Position numbers and translations under genes: made by a program
In this document: positions 1 through 9,663 of the stretch, one piece after another
Layout of the letters: each line of letters begins with the position of its first letter
Position numbering within the stretch: position 1 is the stretch's first letter
Assembly: GCA_004114245.1 (NCBI GenBank)
Contig: QZWS01000151.1
Span: 1-21,541, forward strand
DNA: 21,541 nucleotides
Origin: Zoopage sp. CT-All
Lineage: Eukaryota; Zoopagomycota; Zoopagomycetes; Zoopagales; Zoopagaceae
Reading direction: 5' to 3'
The notes under the pieces: generated by a model
What the model was told of the DNA's origin: nothing
Database searches by the model: none
The model's input: only the letters and a program-made list of their open reading frames with translations

Positions 1-55
1 AGCTTTTATTCAATTGAAGTTTACTGCTTGCGAATTTTGCAATTTTCTTTTTCTT
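1..55. repeat. Left arm of a perfect 55-bp inverted repeat
   Basis: Bases 1-55 are the exact reverse complement of bases 2390-2444. Identity stops at base 56 (T here, G predicted from the other arm at 2389). The arm could extend left of the window. It lies 74 bp upstream of the RFT1 start codon. It contains the complement of a polyadenylation signal (TTTATT at 5-10), which fits its other copy being a 3' untranslated region. A 55-nt arm starting at the first base also matches the vertex size used by common short-read assemblers, so an assembly origin is possible. Confidence 0.97.
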
Positions 56-129
56 TCTTGTTTCTTTTTTTCATCTTCCAGCATCCTATTCCTCACCTTC
101 TCCTCATTCCCTTGACGCCCAACCGATCG

Positions 130-2378
130 ATGCAGACCTCGGAGCCTGTCCTCAGGCAGCGGTCCACCCCGCATGAGTTTGCATCATCCGCATCCGCCAC
201 AGCAATCCATGACTACACTAATTCCAGCGAGAGTTCGTCAGACCAAACTGCTTCCATACTCTCCTCCTCAGTCCAGGGCGCAAGCTACTTGGTGCTGCTC
301 CAGTTCGTCTCTCGCATGCTCACCTTCACGCTCAACCAGGTCCTGCTCCGCTTCACTTCTGCTGAAACCCTCGGGATCGCCTCTGTCCAACTCGAACTGC
401 TCCTCAACACCATCCTATTTCTCTCCCGCGAAGGTGTCCGTTGTGCCGCAATACGTGTTAGTGACGACATAGCTGTCGAAACCCCAAGTACAATGGAGAC
501 AAAGGACACTTCAGCCGCTACCGGGTCCAAGAAACATACGGATATTAAGCCAGGATCAGCCGCTTATAAGCTTCAAAAGTTTGTCAACATGGTCTACGCT
601 CCCATTCCAGTCGGAGCATTGATGACATGCATCGCAGTCGGGTACTATCTGTCTAAAGTGAGCCACTCCAGCGAGGGTCTCTTTCCGGGCTACCGTCTGT
701 CTATCTACCTATACGGTCTATCAGCCCTGATCGAGCTTCTGGCAGAGCCCATGTTCATGGTAGCACAATACAAACTCTGGTTCAAGACCCGCGTCTCTGT
801 CGAGGGTGTCGCAGTGATCGTGCGGTGTGTCTTGACATGTGCATTAACAGTCTACGGCGCTCGGGCCTCGGTTACAGGATCGATGAGTGAAAAGAGCGGA
901 TCATCCGTCCAGGGCGGACACAACACCATGGGTGTTCTTGCATTTGCAATCGCGCAATTCACGTACGGGCTACTGATTCTGGGAGGTTTCCTACTGGCAT
1001 TCTGGAGCAAGAGTTCGGAGAAAAGAGACCTGGAAAGGAGACGAATGGCAGAGGCCACAAAAAAGGACACCATTGCGGAGCCTACTGACGAGGAAGACAT
1101 CGAGGAAACCATCTCGATCCATGCCCTTTTCCCACGCAGACTGTTCAGGATCGGCAAGGACGAAAGGTACGTCTTTATGATATGATCCAGAAGTAGTGTC
1201 AAGATCCTTAATGACAGACAATTCACTCCATTTCGTCCGCTATATATACTTTTAGCGCCGAGTATTTCTACTTCGATAAGGATCTGCTCAAACTGTCGCA
1301 GACGTTGACGATTCAGTCGTTACTAAAACACGTCTTGACCGAAGGAGACAAGATGTTGATGACTGGCTTTTCTTCAGAGAACGATCAAGGTGTCTATGCC
1401 TTCGTTCTCAACTACGGTAAGATGATCACGACCTGTACATGTCGAAACATTGCGTTAAAAAACAATGATCATTTCAACTCACGAACATTCACTATGATAG
1501 GTTCACTTATTGCGAGGATTCTTTTTCAACCGCTGGAAGAAACAAGCAGAACACTCTTCAGTAAGCTACTAGCGGACGTTGGCAAAACCCCCGCAGCCTC
1601 TGCAGCTTCTACTACCGCGGCGGATAGCACGGGGCGCGCAGAACTGACGGAACCACTGGTGGCCAATCTTATCCTTTCGCGCAATCTGCTCTTGACCATT
1701 ATGAAATTCCACATCCTGCTTGGTCTCGTCTTTATCGCCTTTGGGACACATTACACCGCAACCCTGATTGATCTGGTCGTAGGACAATATTGGTCCAGAC
1801 AAACAGCTGCACCCGCCGTCCTGGCTCTCTATTGTTACTATGTGCCCATCATGGGACTTAATGGGATCACCGAGGCAGTCGTTCAAGCTGTTGCCTCTGA
1901 CAAAGAGTTGGGCGTCCTCTCCTACTGGATGGTGGGGTTCTCGGCAGTCTTTTGCAGTACGGGAGCATTCTTGATGAAGGGTATGGGACTGGGAGCCAGA
2001 GGGATCGTATTAGCCAACTGCGTCAATCTAATCATGCGCATCCTCTGGAGCATGTGGTTTCTCTCAGGGTACTTTGGACGGTATATCCCCGCAGCGGGCG
2101 CGGGAAGTTCAAGGCAACACGTCAGCGTGCTGAGCACGTTTGCATACGTGCCCTGGAAGACTATCATTCCCAACCCTGCTGTGCTCGCAGCGTTTGGGAC
2201 CGCGTACATGGTCACTGCACTAAGCGAACAGTGGATTGGATGGGAGCGCCTTTACGACAAGACTGTGCATCTAAGCATTGGTGTCGCGACTTTTGCAATC
2301 GTCGTGGCCATCACCTTTGTTTCAGAGAAGCGGTTTTTGAGAGACCTTCAGAACGTGGTGCGGCAGAGGCAAAAATAG
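130..2378 (+). CDS. RFT1: RFT1-type lipid-linked oligosaccharide translocation protein
   Basis: Polytopic ER membrane protein of the RFT1 family, required for using Man5GlcNAc2-PP-dolichol in N-glycosylation; whether it is the flippase itself is disputed in the literature. Exons are 130-1166, 1256-1416 and 1501-2378 with GT-AG introns of 89 and 84 nt, giving 691 aa. Recognisable blocks run in the family order: an N-terminal block with the SREGVR motif (matching SRDAIR in yeast), the LLSEP-like block ELLAEPMF, then HVLTEGDKML, LNYGSLIARILFQPLEETSR, YYVPIMGLNGITEAVVQAVA and a C-terminal helix pair ending in a basic tail. The protein is about 115 residues longer than the yeast one. The excess is in a Ser/Thr-rich N-terminus, a charged loop near residues 295-335 and an Ala-rich loop after PLEETSR. 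The frame is open upstream to base 28, but 130 is the first ATG. A pyrimidine tract ending in CAG at 79-81 could be a 5' UTR splice acceptor. The promoter is outside the window. Confidence 0.95.
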
Positions 2379-2389
2379 CCCATAGAGTC

Positions 2390-2444
2390 AAGAAAAAGAA
2401 AATTGCAAAATTCGCAAGCAGTAAACTTCAATTGAATAAAAGCT
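2390..2444. repeat. Right arm of the 55-bp inverted repeat
   Basis: Exact reverse complement of bases 1-55. It lies wholly inside the 95-bp gap between the convergent stop codons of RFT1 (2378) and the GH20 gene (2474). It carries the likely RFT1 polyadenylation signal, so this copy looks like the native location and the left copy like the derived one (inference). Confidence 0.97.
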
Positions 2445-2450
2445 TTTAAT
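2435..2450. terminator. Opposed polyadenylation signals of the convergent RFT1 and GH20 genes
   Basis: AATAAA at 2435-2440 on the + strand is 57 nt past the RFT1 stop. ATTAAA at 2450-2445 on the - strand is 24 nt past the GH20 stop. The two transcripts would probably end within overlapping 3' regions. The motifs are seen; use of them is inference. Confidence 0.6.
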
Positions 2451-2473
2451 GCAGCGAAACGGCGAGATCGTTA

Positions 2474-5134
2474 TTAAGCTAGGCATGTCTCTGGGTGCTT
2501 GGCGCACCAAGACGGAAAGACTGGCGCAGCTCTCACTCCCATCTGGGTTAGCCGCTCCCGTACAGCTTCTAAGCGCTTGGCAGCATGAAGTAATGGTCGC
2601 GCCTCCCCTTGAGCGTCCTGATCACCACTCCACAACACCTACAATAACAAAAGGGCGCAACAATGAATGAGTTTCGTTGATCCTACTACACAGGCGCGTG
2701 TGTACTAAAACAAGGTCAAAACATTACCTCTGCTGCTGCTGCAGTTCGTGGCCACAGATTCGAATCCAGGTTCGAAGAGTCGGTCTGCTCAGACCACATA
2801 CACACTTCACCTCCGTAAACCATCTTTTGCTGCTCCGTATTGAGCTGATCTGTGAGTTTATACGAGTACACTAGACAATGAAATATTCAAGTACGTTTCC
2901 ATGGTCAGTTCTCCCCACTGGTTAAAATCTCTTCTCAGAGTCGAGTTTGTGCTGGAGTTCGAAGTCATATACTCACTTCGCTGCCAACTAGAGAATTTGC
3001 ACCAGCTCTCGCCTTGCGAACCAATGAGCCAAGACCCACTACCACAGTCCAGGTACCAGTAATCACCGCCGGAAAGGATAACGGGTCGGCCCTGCTCGAT
3101 AACTATTGAATGCAACAACAATATCCCGTTCAGTACGCTATAAATGTGGTGCAACATAGGTCAAGTCGGACAAAGGGAAGTTCCTCAAAATTTGTTACCT
3201 CGCTTGGCGTTCCGTGAATTCTTCCACACCTGAACGACGGCCGAGCTAGGAAGTCTGACGTTGTGCTCTAGTGCAATCTCCTCCCAAACAAGTGGTATTT
3301 TACCCTGCGCCAAGTACATGCCAAAGACCTTGTCCAGATATAACTCCAGCAGCCTATCCAAACCCGACTGAGATCCAGAAGACGATTTCCTTATCATCTC
3401 GTCCGAGACATCCTGAACCTGCATGAGCGGCTCCTCATATCCAGACCTGTGACCCGGGTTCTGCATGTAGTCTCTCAGTCGCTCCGAAGTCTTCCAGCAC
3501 TCAGCGTTGATCTCGTCGCCTCCAATATGGACATGCTTGTCTGGGAACTGAGCCGCCCATTCTTTCACAAGTCCGTCGAGGACCGTGTAAGTGAACGGCT
3601 CCAGCGGGTCCAGCTGTCCAGCGGGTGGTTCAGCTGCATACTTGTTGTGAGGCTGCATGTCCAAGCATACAGTGATATTAGGATACGCCCGACCCCAGCT
3701 CGCTGTATGGCCCGGTGCGTCAAACTCTGGGATAACACGGATGCCACGCTAAGGTGGCAAGATGAAGAGAAGAGAGCCGTATTAAAATCAAGCGAAGCCA
3801 GGCAGCATGTAACGACTTAGGTGCGCGCGCTTTCAAATGTAATGCCTGCAACTGAGTGAAGCGCAATTGTACCTCTTCTCCGAATTGGACAATCGAAGCG
3901 ACATCCTGCTGCGTGTAAACGTATTTTGGCCTCTCTGCGCCCTTAGCTGTCAAGTCTGGGTGCGCCTTGGAAACTAGTGGATACGACTGCTGATCCAGGA
4001 CATGCCAGTGAAAGACGTTCAGTTTGACGACCGACATCGCATCCAGAGTCCTAATAATATCCTTTACTGGAATGTAGTGTCGCGAGGTATCTAGAAGCAG
4101 GCCGCGGTGAGAGTAGCGAGGCTCGTCATGAATCGACCAAGGCGCATTGGGGATATCAAGGCGGTTGTTGACGGGCTGCTGCGTGGTCGGTTCTGATGAA
4201 ATCCTGATCGCTTGAACAAGCTGGGAAAACGTTTCCAGACCGTGGATAACTCCCCATTGAGTGCCGGCCGTTAAGACAGCGGTCGTAGTCTCGGATTCAC
4301 CGGCGCTGGCGTCGCCTGGCACTGCCCGCTTTGAGTGTTCTGAGGCAACCTGAGGCACCCCGTCTTCCATTTTCAGTGCTACGCGGTGAGAAGTCGATAC
4401 TTTTTTACTCTTTGCGGTGGTAATACTCAATGTGTACGACTCGACCATGCCAAATTCCAAATTTGCCAGCGCGTCATCGACGATAATGACTAGTTCCGAC
4501 AGAGTCTCTTCTCCTACAGGACTAGTCGCGCTTGCGGTGATGTCATTTTGAGTAGTTGTGTTGCGTTTCAGCTGGAGACGTTCCATACATCTGGCGATGG
4601 CCTTTTCCAGCACTGGTGCCGCAGTTGATGATGACTTGGTGCCTGAGGAAGAAGACACTAACGGCTGTTGCAGCCTTATCTTGAAGTCTGGGCTTAGGCT
4701 AACTCTGTCGTCTCCAAAGGAAAAGGTCTTGGGTATGGGCCAGACGGGCTGCTCGTCCGGAAGGGCCTTCACGGCACCGTTGTGAATAGGTGCCAACTCT
4801 GGAAAGCATCAACAAAAAAACACTAAATGAACTAGCGTTCCTTATTTTCATTACCTGATTGGCCTAGTGGTAGTCATAGATGCAGCTTACTGTGTCGTTG
4901 CCAAGGTTTTAGGATGAGAAGGATGACCATTAAGGCTATGGCCGCGAGGATGCTAGCCAGTGCGATATACCGCACCCAGCAGCGACTCCAGTGCGTGCGC
5001 TTTGCTATGGGTTGGCTGGTACCTTGTCGACTCTCGTCTTCCGCCTGCACATCCTTCCGCTTCTGCAGTGCGGCTGATCTGTGGATTGCCGAGCTGCCCT
5101 GCGAAAGTGCGGTGCTAGAGCCCGCTGGGTCCAT
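2474..5134 (-). CDS. Membrane-anchored GH20 beta-N-acetylhexosaminidase
   Basis: Glycoside hydrolase family 20 enzyme that removes terminal GlcNAc/GalNAc, for example from chitin oligosaccharides or glycans. Exons (- strand) are 5134-4891, 4798-3873, 3748-3199, 3102-2977, 2870-2728 and 2638-2474; all introns are GT-AG (92-124 nt, the last two 106 and 89), giving 717 aa. Residues 1-52 are polar and basic. A hydrophobic segment at about 53-75 follows with no cleavable signal, so this is a type II anchor with the catalytic part lumenal or outside. The GH20b-like domain starts near residue 99. The catalytic barrel starts near 311 (RGLLLDTSRH) and includes NVFHWHVLD and IPEFDAPGH. The acid pair is Asp468-Glu469 in HIGGDE. 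Late blocks are WCKFSSWQ, GGEVCMWSEQTD, LWPRTAAAAEVLWSG and a Cys-containing C-terminus. The acceptor at 2871 was chosen because it restores the family spacing between WQ and GGE. ATG 5134 is the first in frame after an upstream stop. Confidence 0.94.
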
Positions 5135-6087
5135 ATCGATGCTGGTGCGACCACGTCCATCGTCCGAGTCGCGAGCATGTAACGTCTATATAGAATGCCA
5201 GTGACCACAAAGAGTCCAACCAAAAAGTGTAAGCAGAGGTATCGGGAAGAACATAGGAACAACCCATATCATTGTTCGGCCAGACAGACGGCCAACTCCT
5301 TGTACCTCAATCTCCCCAGAACGTTGGTGTGTCGGGCCTGGACTGGTCATTGCTGTGTGGATTCCAATGTCGTCGGGGTCCTGCACACTTAGAGCAGAAT
5401 AGGAATGGTTTGCCGGTGGAGAGTGAATGGGGTTCCTTTTTTTTGACATGCTGGTCCGCCCTTGTATTTTTTTGCAGGAGGTCGCGGTCGCTCTCAAGCC
5501 CTTTGCGAGTGGTGTATAGTGAGAAAGTTGAAACTTGTGCCTGGTCCTTTTTGGACCTGTTGTTGCGGGAGGCTAAGGGAATCTGAGCAGCTCAGGCTAA
5601 GGGAGGAGAGGACAGGTAGTCTAACTTTTATAGAGGCCGGTGGAAGTGGCAGCTGTGGTGTGCAGTAGAGCGAAACCAGGGAAACTGCTTTTAAAGTTGA
5701 CGCCCAATGCATTCGCCCGCGGTATCGGTCGATTCCGCCCTTCTTGTTTCAGCTGCTGGGTGGCAACTCGCACCCATCCACCCATCGGGAGATATCCCAC
5801 CTGCAGCAAGGGTCGTCCTTCTTCACTACGTGCCCACTGTGAGACGGATGTGTCAGTGAACTTTACCATGCAGTTCTTGACAGTCTGTCTGGCTATCCAG
5901 CAAGATCATGGTAGCGGAAAGTTTGCCAGCGCGCACTGACGAGTGGTCTGCACGTGACCGGACTGCTTTTGTGAAAGCGCTGTAAACAACAAAAAGTGCA
6001 TGCTGCGACCTTTCGCACCTCAGTCTCGCTGCACTCTCTCGCTCTCTCACCTCCCGCAAAGGACCTTCTCACTTTCACTTTAACACA
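5135..6087. promoter_or_regulatory. Divergent intergenic region between GH20 and RPB8
   Basis: About 950 bp with no supportable gene; the short open frames lack recognisable domains. It must hold the promoters of both flanking genes. CACGTG with a following AC (5951-5956) lies about 130 bp upstream of the RPB8 ATG; this E-box core is bound by bHLH factors such as Cbf1 in fungi. A CT-rich run just before the RPB8 start (about 6030-6085) is typical of fungal core promoters or 5' UTRs. No TATA box is obvious. Confidence 0.5.
5951..5956. promoter_or_regulatory. CACGTG E-box upstream of RPB8
   Basis: Palindromic CACGTG followed by AC. It is nearer RPB8 (about 130 bp from its ATG) than the GH20 start (about 815 bp). 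A single 6-mer can occur by chance in 950 bp, so function is unproven. Confidence 0.3.
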
Positions 6088-6995
6088 ATGGCCAGCAAGG
6101 ATAACATTCTCTTCTCAGACATCTTTGATATCAAAGATGCCTCGGGCAAGTTCGAGAAGGGTACATGCAAAAGCTGATCTCCTGCGCTGCATTACATTGG
6201 ACACTCGGCAAAAGGGTCTTTAGTTCCCCTTCCGTCTGGATAGCCGACATTAGCGTTCTTCTTGCTAACCCTCGAACCGCCTTTCTGAATAGTTACGCGT
6301 ATCAACGCTCGCAGTGAGAACTACGAGATGGAACTGGTCCTGGACATCAACAACGAGCTCTACCCTCTGGAGATTGGCGAGAAATTCTCTCTCGTCCTCG
6401 CCACGTCCTTGTCACTGACTGCCACTGTTGGAAACGATACTTCGGGAACTCAGGAGAGCTGGCGCGAGAAGGTTGGAGGAGAGAGAACCCTTGCTGACGA
6501 TTATGAATACGTCATGTACGGAAAGGTCTACAAGTTTGACGAGGGTCAGGGCAGCAAAGTGTAAGTTTCTGGCATGGCAGTATACTTTCGTTGAGGGCAC
6601 TGGATCACACATACTCAGGCCACTGGAAGTGCCAGGGTACTGCATGGACTTGAGAACCTGAATTGAAATCAGGTGCGAACGTGAGCTGTGACCAATCGAG
6701 CATTGAGTTCAGAACAGACGTGAAGACAGTGGAAGAAGGGACTTCAACTTTCAGTCAGCCAAGCAGTCTGGACGCCCTTGCACTCTAGCAATACGGATGA
6801 ATCAGCGCTATTTACAGTGATCTGTTGACGTTTTGCTGTCGGCTCTATTAACTAGTCTTCACGCCTGAACATTTTTGTCCATCTAGATCGGTCTACATCT
6901 CATACGGCGGTCTTTTGATGTCCCTGGAGGGCGACTTCAGACACTTGCAGAACATCAGCTTGGGCGAGAACTTGTATTTGTTGATGCGCAAGTAA
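6088..6995 (+). CDS. RPB8: RNA polymerase I/II/III shared subunit RPABC3 (Rpb8)
   Basis: Small OB-fold subunit common to the three nuclear RNA polymerases. Exons are 6088-6160, 6293-6560 and 6887-6995, with GT-AG introns of 132 and 326 nt, giving 149 aa (yeast Rpb8 has 146). Seen in order: an N-terminus with LFSDIFDI, then LVLDINNELYPLEIGEKF, SLVLATSLSL, ERTLADDYEYVMYGKVYKF (yeast RSLADDYDYVMYGTAYKF) and a C-terminus with SYGGLLMSLEGDFRHLQN ending ENLYLLMRK. Phase is preserved at both junctions (codons GTT and GTA are split). The second intron is longer than most in the window; I looked for snoRNA C/D boxes and found no convincing pair. No sign of degeneration. Confidence 0.97.
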
Positions 6996-7028
6996 GGTGC
7001 TTTTCCCATACTTAGAGGGTTGCACGTC

Positions 7029-7034
7029 AATAAA
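7029..7034 (+). terminator. Polyadenylation signal AATAAA of RPB8
   Basis: A canonical AATAAA hexamer 34 nt past the RPB8 stop, inside the 248-bp gap to the F-box gene. Confidence 0.6.
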
Positions 7035-7243
7035 GAGTGCTCGTGGATACGTTTGTATTTTATATCTGCCTGTATTGTTCTTGAACTGGCGTCTAAATTG
7101 AGAAACCAAAGTGCACGGCCGTTCAGCTTTTGCCTCTCATTTTCATCTCGCTCCTTGTTTTTTGAATTGAACTTCTGAGCTGTGCCCATTTCTTTCATTC
7201 ACTCCATGCAGTGCAGCGAAAAGTGCAACGACCAATTTCAAGC

Positions 7244-9271
7244 ATGGCACTTAAAGATGCGCCTCTTTCCCTCAGGGACATTCTCGACGCGATCAGAGAA
7301 ATGCCACGGTTACAACCTCAGGAGCGTCGCGTAGTGTAACGAAGCCAGACTGCATACGGTTGTCGTCGGGTACACTCTTGTGTTTGGGAAAAGAACACCC
7401 CCTCACATCCGTGCCTCATTCTCTTTCTGCCAACTACCAGTTTGCGAGAGCTGGTGTTGTCTTGCACAAACGAAGATCTTCAAGTCCTTCACAGGCTTCT
7501 GGGCCGCCCAACTCATTCAGGATTTGATATAGTCTCGTCGATGCCCGTTGAGATATCCAGCAACATCTTCATGTATCTGGAATGTATGGATCTTGTCCGC
7601 TGTCGCGCTGTCTGCCGTCCCTGGAGGAGCATGATTCGTAGCAATACAAGGCTTTGGAGATCCAAGATGCGAGACTGGAATGTGGCAGAATGTTTCCTTG
7701 TGAAGGACTACCAGGAAGAACGTCGTGCGACAATGATTTCAAAGAGTCAGGATCCACAATCACCGCGGGACGGACCCAGCTTTGATGAAGAGCAAGAGTC
7801 GATATTGGACAAGATTGAGAGTCGGCCAGATTTTCGAGGATGGGAGTCAGCGCTGGTACAGGAGCTTGCTTTGAAGCAAAACTGGAGGTGGGGCCGGAGT
7901 GTCCATGATATGACAGTGACCTTGCCAAGGAATATCAAGCCGGCTTTACTGGCATGGCCACTGTTGATTCTGGTGGACGACTGGCCAAGGGTCTACAAGG
8001 TCTCACTGGACCGCGTGAGGAAGGACGCACAAAAGGTGATCGGGATTAACAACGATCGATACACTAAAGCCATGAATCTGCAGGAACATGGAGCCGTCAG
8101 TTGTATCGCATGGGACACATCACCTACTTGCGCAACCACTGAAGATGGAAATGTACAACTGCCCTTGGCATTGGGAGGATTTTTGAGGTATATAACTGCA
8201 TGATATCGTAACACTCAGGGTCGCTACTTCGTTGTGTGCAATTGCTAACTAACGGTTGCATGAATGAACCTAAGGTCGGTCCGACTATGCGATTTGGAGA
8301 CGAGAACAACAACTACATTACCAGACATTCACCACGGTTTTCCGCTGCACCTCTGCTTTGTGCGGAACCACATTCTCTCCATCACCCTGGATGGACAGAT
8401 CACGTTTTTTCAGAAAAGCAAAAGTCATCGGCCAGTTCGATCTTGTACGGTTGATACAAAGGTACACGCTTGCTTCTTATATCAGAAGTCTTTCCCAACG
8501 GCGTCATAGCTGCAGCCTTATTGACGACGTTTCGTGCGTAACATCTAGGTCCTTCAAGTAGCCGTGGTGGATTTTGGATCACGCTCCTTTGAGCGGGACG
8601 ACGATAGCGGGATTATAACATGGAGAGAAGCTATTTGCCTTGCTCACGAAGGCGGGGTGTTCATCAAGGATGAGCACTCGCAGACAATGTGCCATATCCA
8701 GCTGGAAATAGGGGCACAATTGCTGCAATTCCAGGCTATTGCCGATAACACACCACCTTATCGCAATGAGCTGTTGATCCTCTTTGAGCACCCCAATTTG
8801 CGCCAGCGACGGGTCCTCCGTGTGAAAATGGAGCCGGGGTATCGACAGGAACAATGCCGAGAGATGCTAGCATCAAGCGTCTCGTTAGGGCGCGGAGGGG
8901 ATGCAAGGGACTCCATAGCTATGTACCGAGATCGAATCGGTATTGTGAGCCATAGGAGCTGTTCTTCCGACTTGGGACACTACTGTGTTCTACGTTGGGT
9001 GGATCTGAAAGAAGACGTGGCGATGAGTACGGAATATACCCAACAGGAATCAGGGGAGGGATCACAGGGTGATGCTGATGAGGTGGAGGACAGCGATACC
9101 GAGGAAGACGTATGCCGTGACGGACAGAGCTGGATACAGAAGCGAGGCAAGGTCATTCACCTCAACGATTTCGCTAGACACACTGGCGCCTGCCGAATTT
9201 TGGCCATGGATCACGCGAGGATTGTGCTTGGGATGGGGCCTAGAATAGTCAAGGTTCTGTGCATGGTATGA
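7244..9271 (+). CDS. F-box protein with possible beta-propeller C-terminus
   Basis: Probable substrate receptor of an SCF ubiquitin ligase. Exons are 7244-7335, 7441-8187, 8275-8461 and 8549-9271, with GT-AG introns of 105, 87 and 87 nt, giving 582 aa. The N-terminal ~60 residues are Leu-rich and helical. The F-box lies at about 65-110: MPVEISSNIFMYLECMDLV, then CRAVCRPWRSMI and LWRSKM. This matches the LP.E....IF.YL....L....VC..W pattern that binds Skp1. The rest contains repeated hydrophobic strand patterns such as HILSITLDGQITFF and ARIVLGMGPRIVKVL. These resemble degenerate WD40 blades, but I see no clear GH-WD signature. An acidic stretch (DADEVEDSDTEEDV) lies late in the protein. The start at 7244 is the first ATG and splices in phase (codon GTT split). 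Substrate and ortholog are not recognised. Confidence 0.82.
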
Positions 9272-9663
9272 CGGTTTGAAGGGTAACGAGACTACGGTCC
9301 ATTGAGCAGCGGAAAATATATCATGCGGTTGCAGAGGTGGCATTTTCCCCCCTACCTTCTTTGCATGGGTGTTCGGACAATTCACTCAAATCCAAAATTG
9401 TCACCTGACATATATATGTACGGACAGCATATGGTCGAGCAGGCCCATGCTTCTCCCGTTCGCTCTCCTCCACCCCCATTCACCACTCTGTGTTCTCACT
9501 TTCGCACACACATACAAACCAACACCTACGTGACGACAGGGTCAGCAGAGTCTCGTTAGAAAAACACTGCATCCTTTGTACGTGCCTCGCAGTCTACAAC
9601 ACCTACAACGCCGACCTCATTGCACTCCTCGGCCATACAAAAGAAAAGGCGACAAGACTGACA
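9272..9663. other. Intergenic region between the F-box gene and the USP gene
   Basis: 392 bp with no supportable gene. It holds a 12-bp palindrome (9408-9419, alternating AT core) followed by a TATGTA-like element that could aid 3' end formation of the F-box transcript, since no AATAAA is near its stop. Further on a CA/CT-rich stretch (about 9470-9530) probably belongs to the USP promoter or 5' UTR. Assignments are inference. Confidence 0.4.

Noticed and set aside
28-129. In-frame extension of RFT1 upstream of ATG 130
   Set aside because: The open frame begins with TTG, partly inside the inverted repeat, and translates to a Phe-rich stretch typical of a pyrimidine-rich leader. No family similarity is seen there.
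2449-2670. 73-codon + strand open frame after RFT1
   Set aside because: It is antisense to the last two hexosaminidase exons, which carry clear GH20 sequence, and has no features of its own.
2757-2767. GATTCGAATCC resembling a tRNA B box
   Set aside because: It lies in a conserved GH20 exon (LDSNLWPRT), and no A box or acceptor stem can be formed around it.
4858-4920. tRNA-like D-arm sequence (GGCCTAGTGGTAGTC)
   Set aside because: It falls in hexosaminidase intron 1/exon 1, and no matching T-arm or acceptor stem is present.
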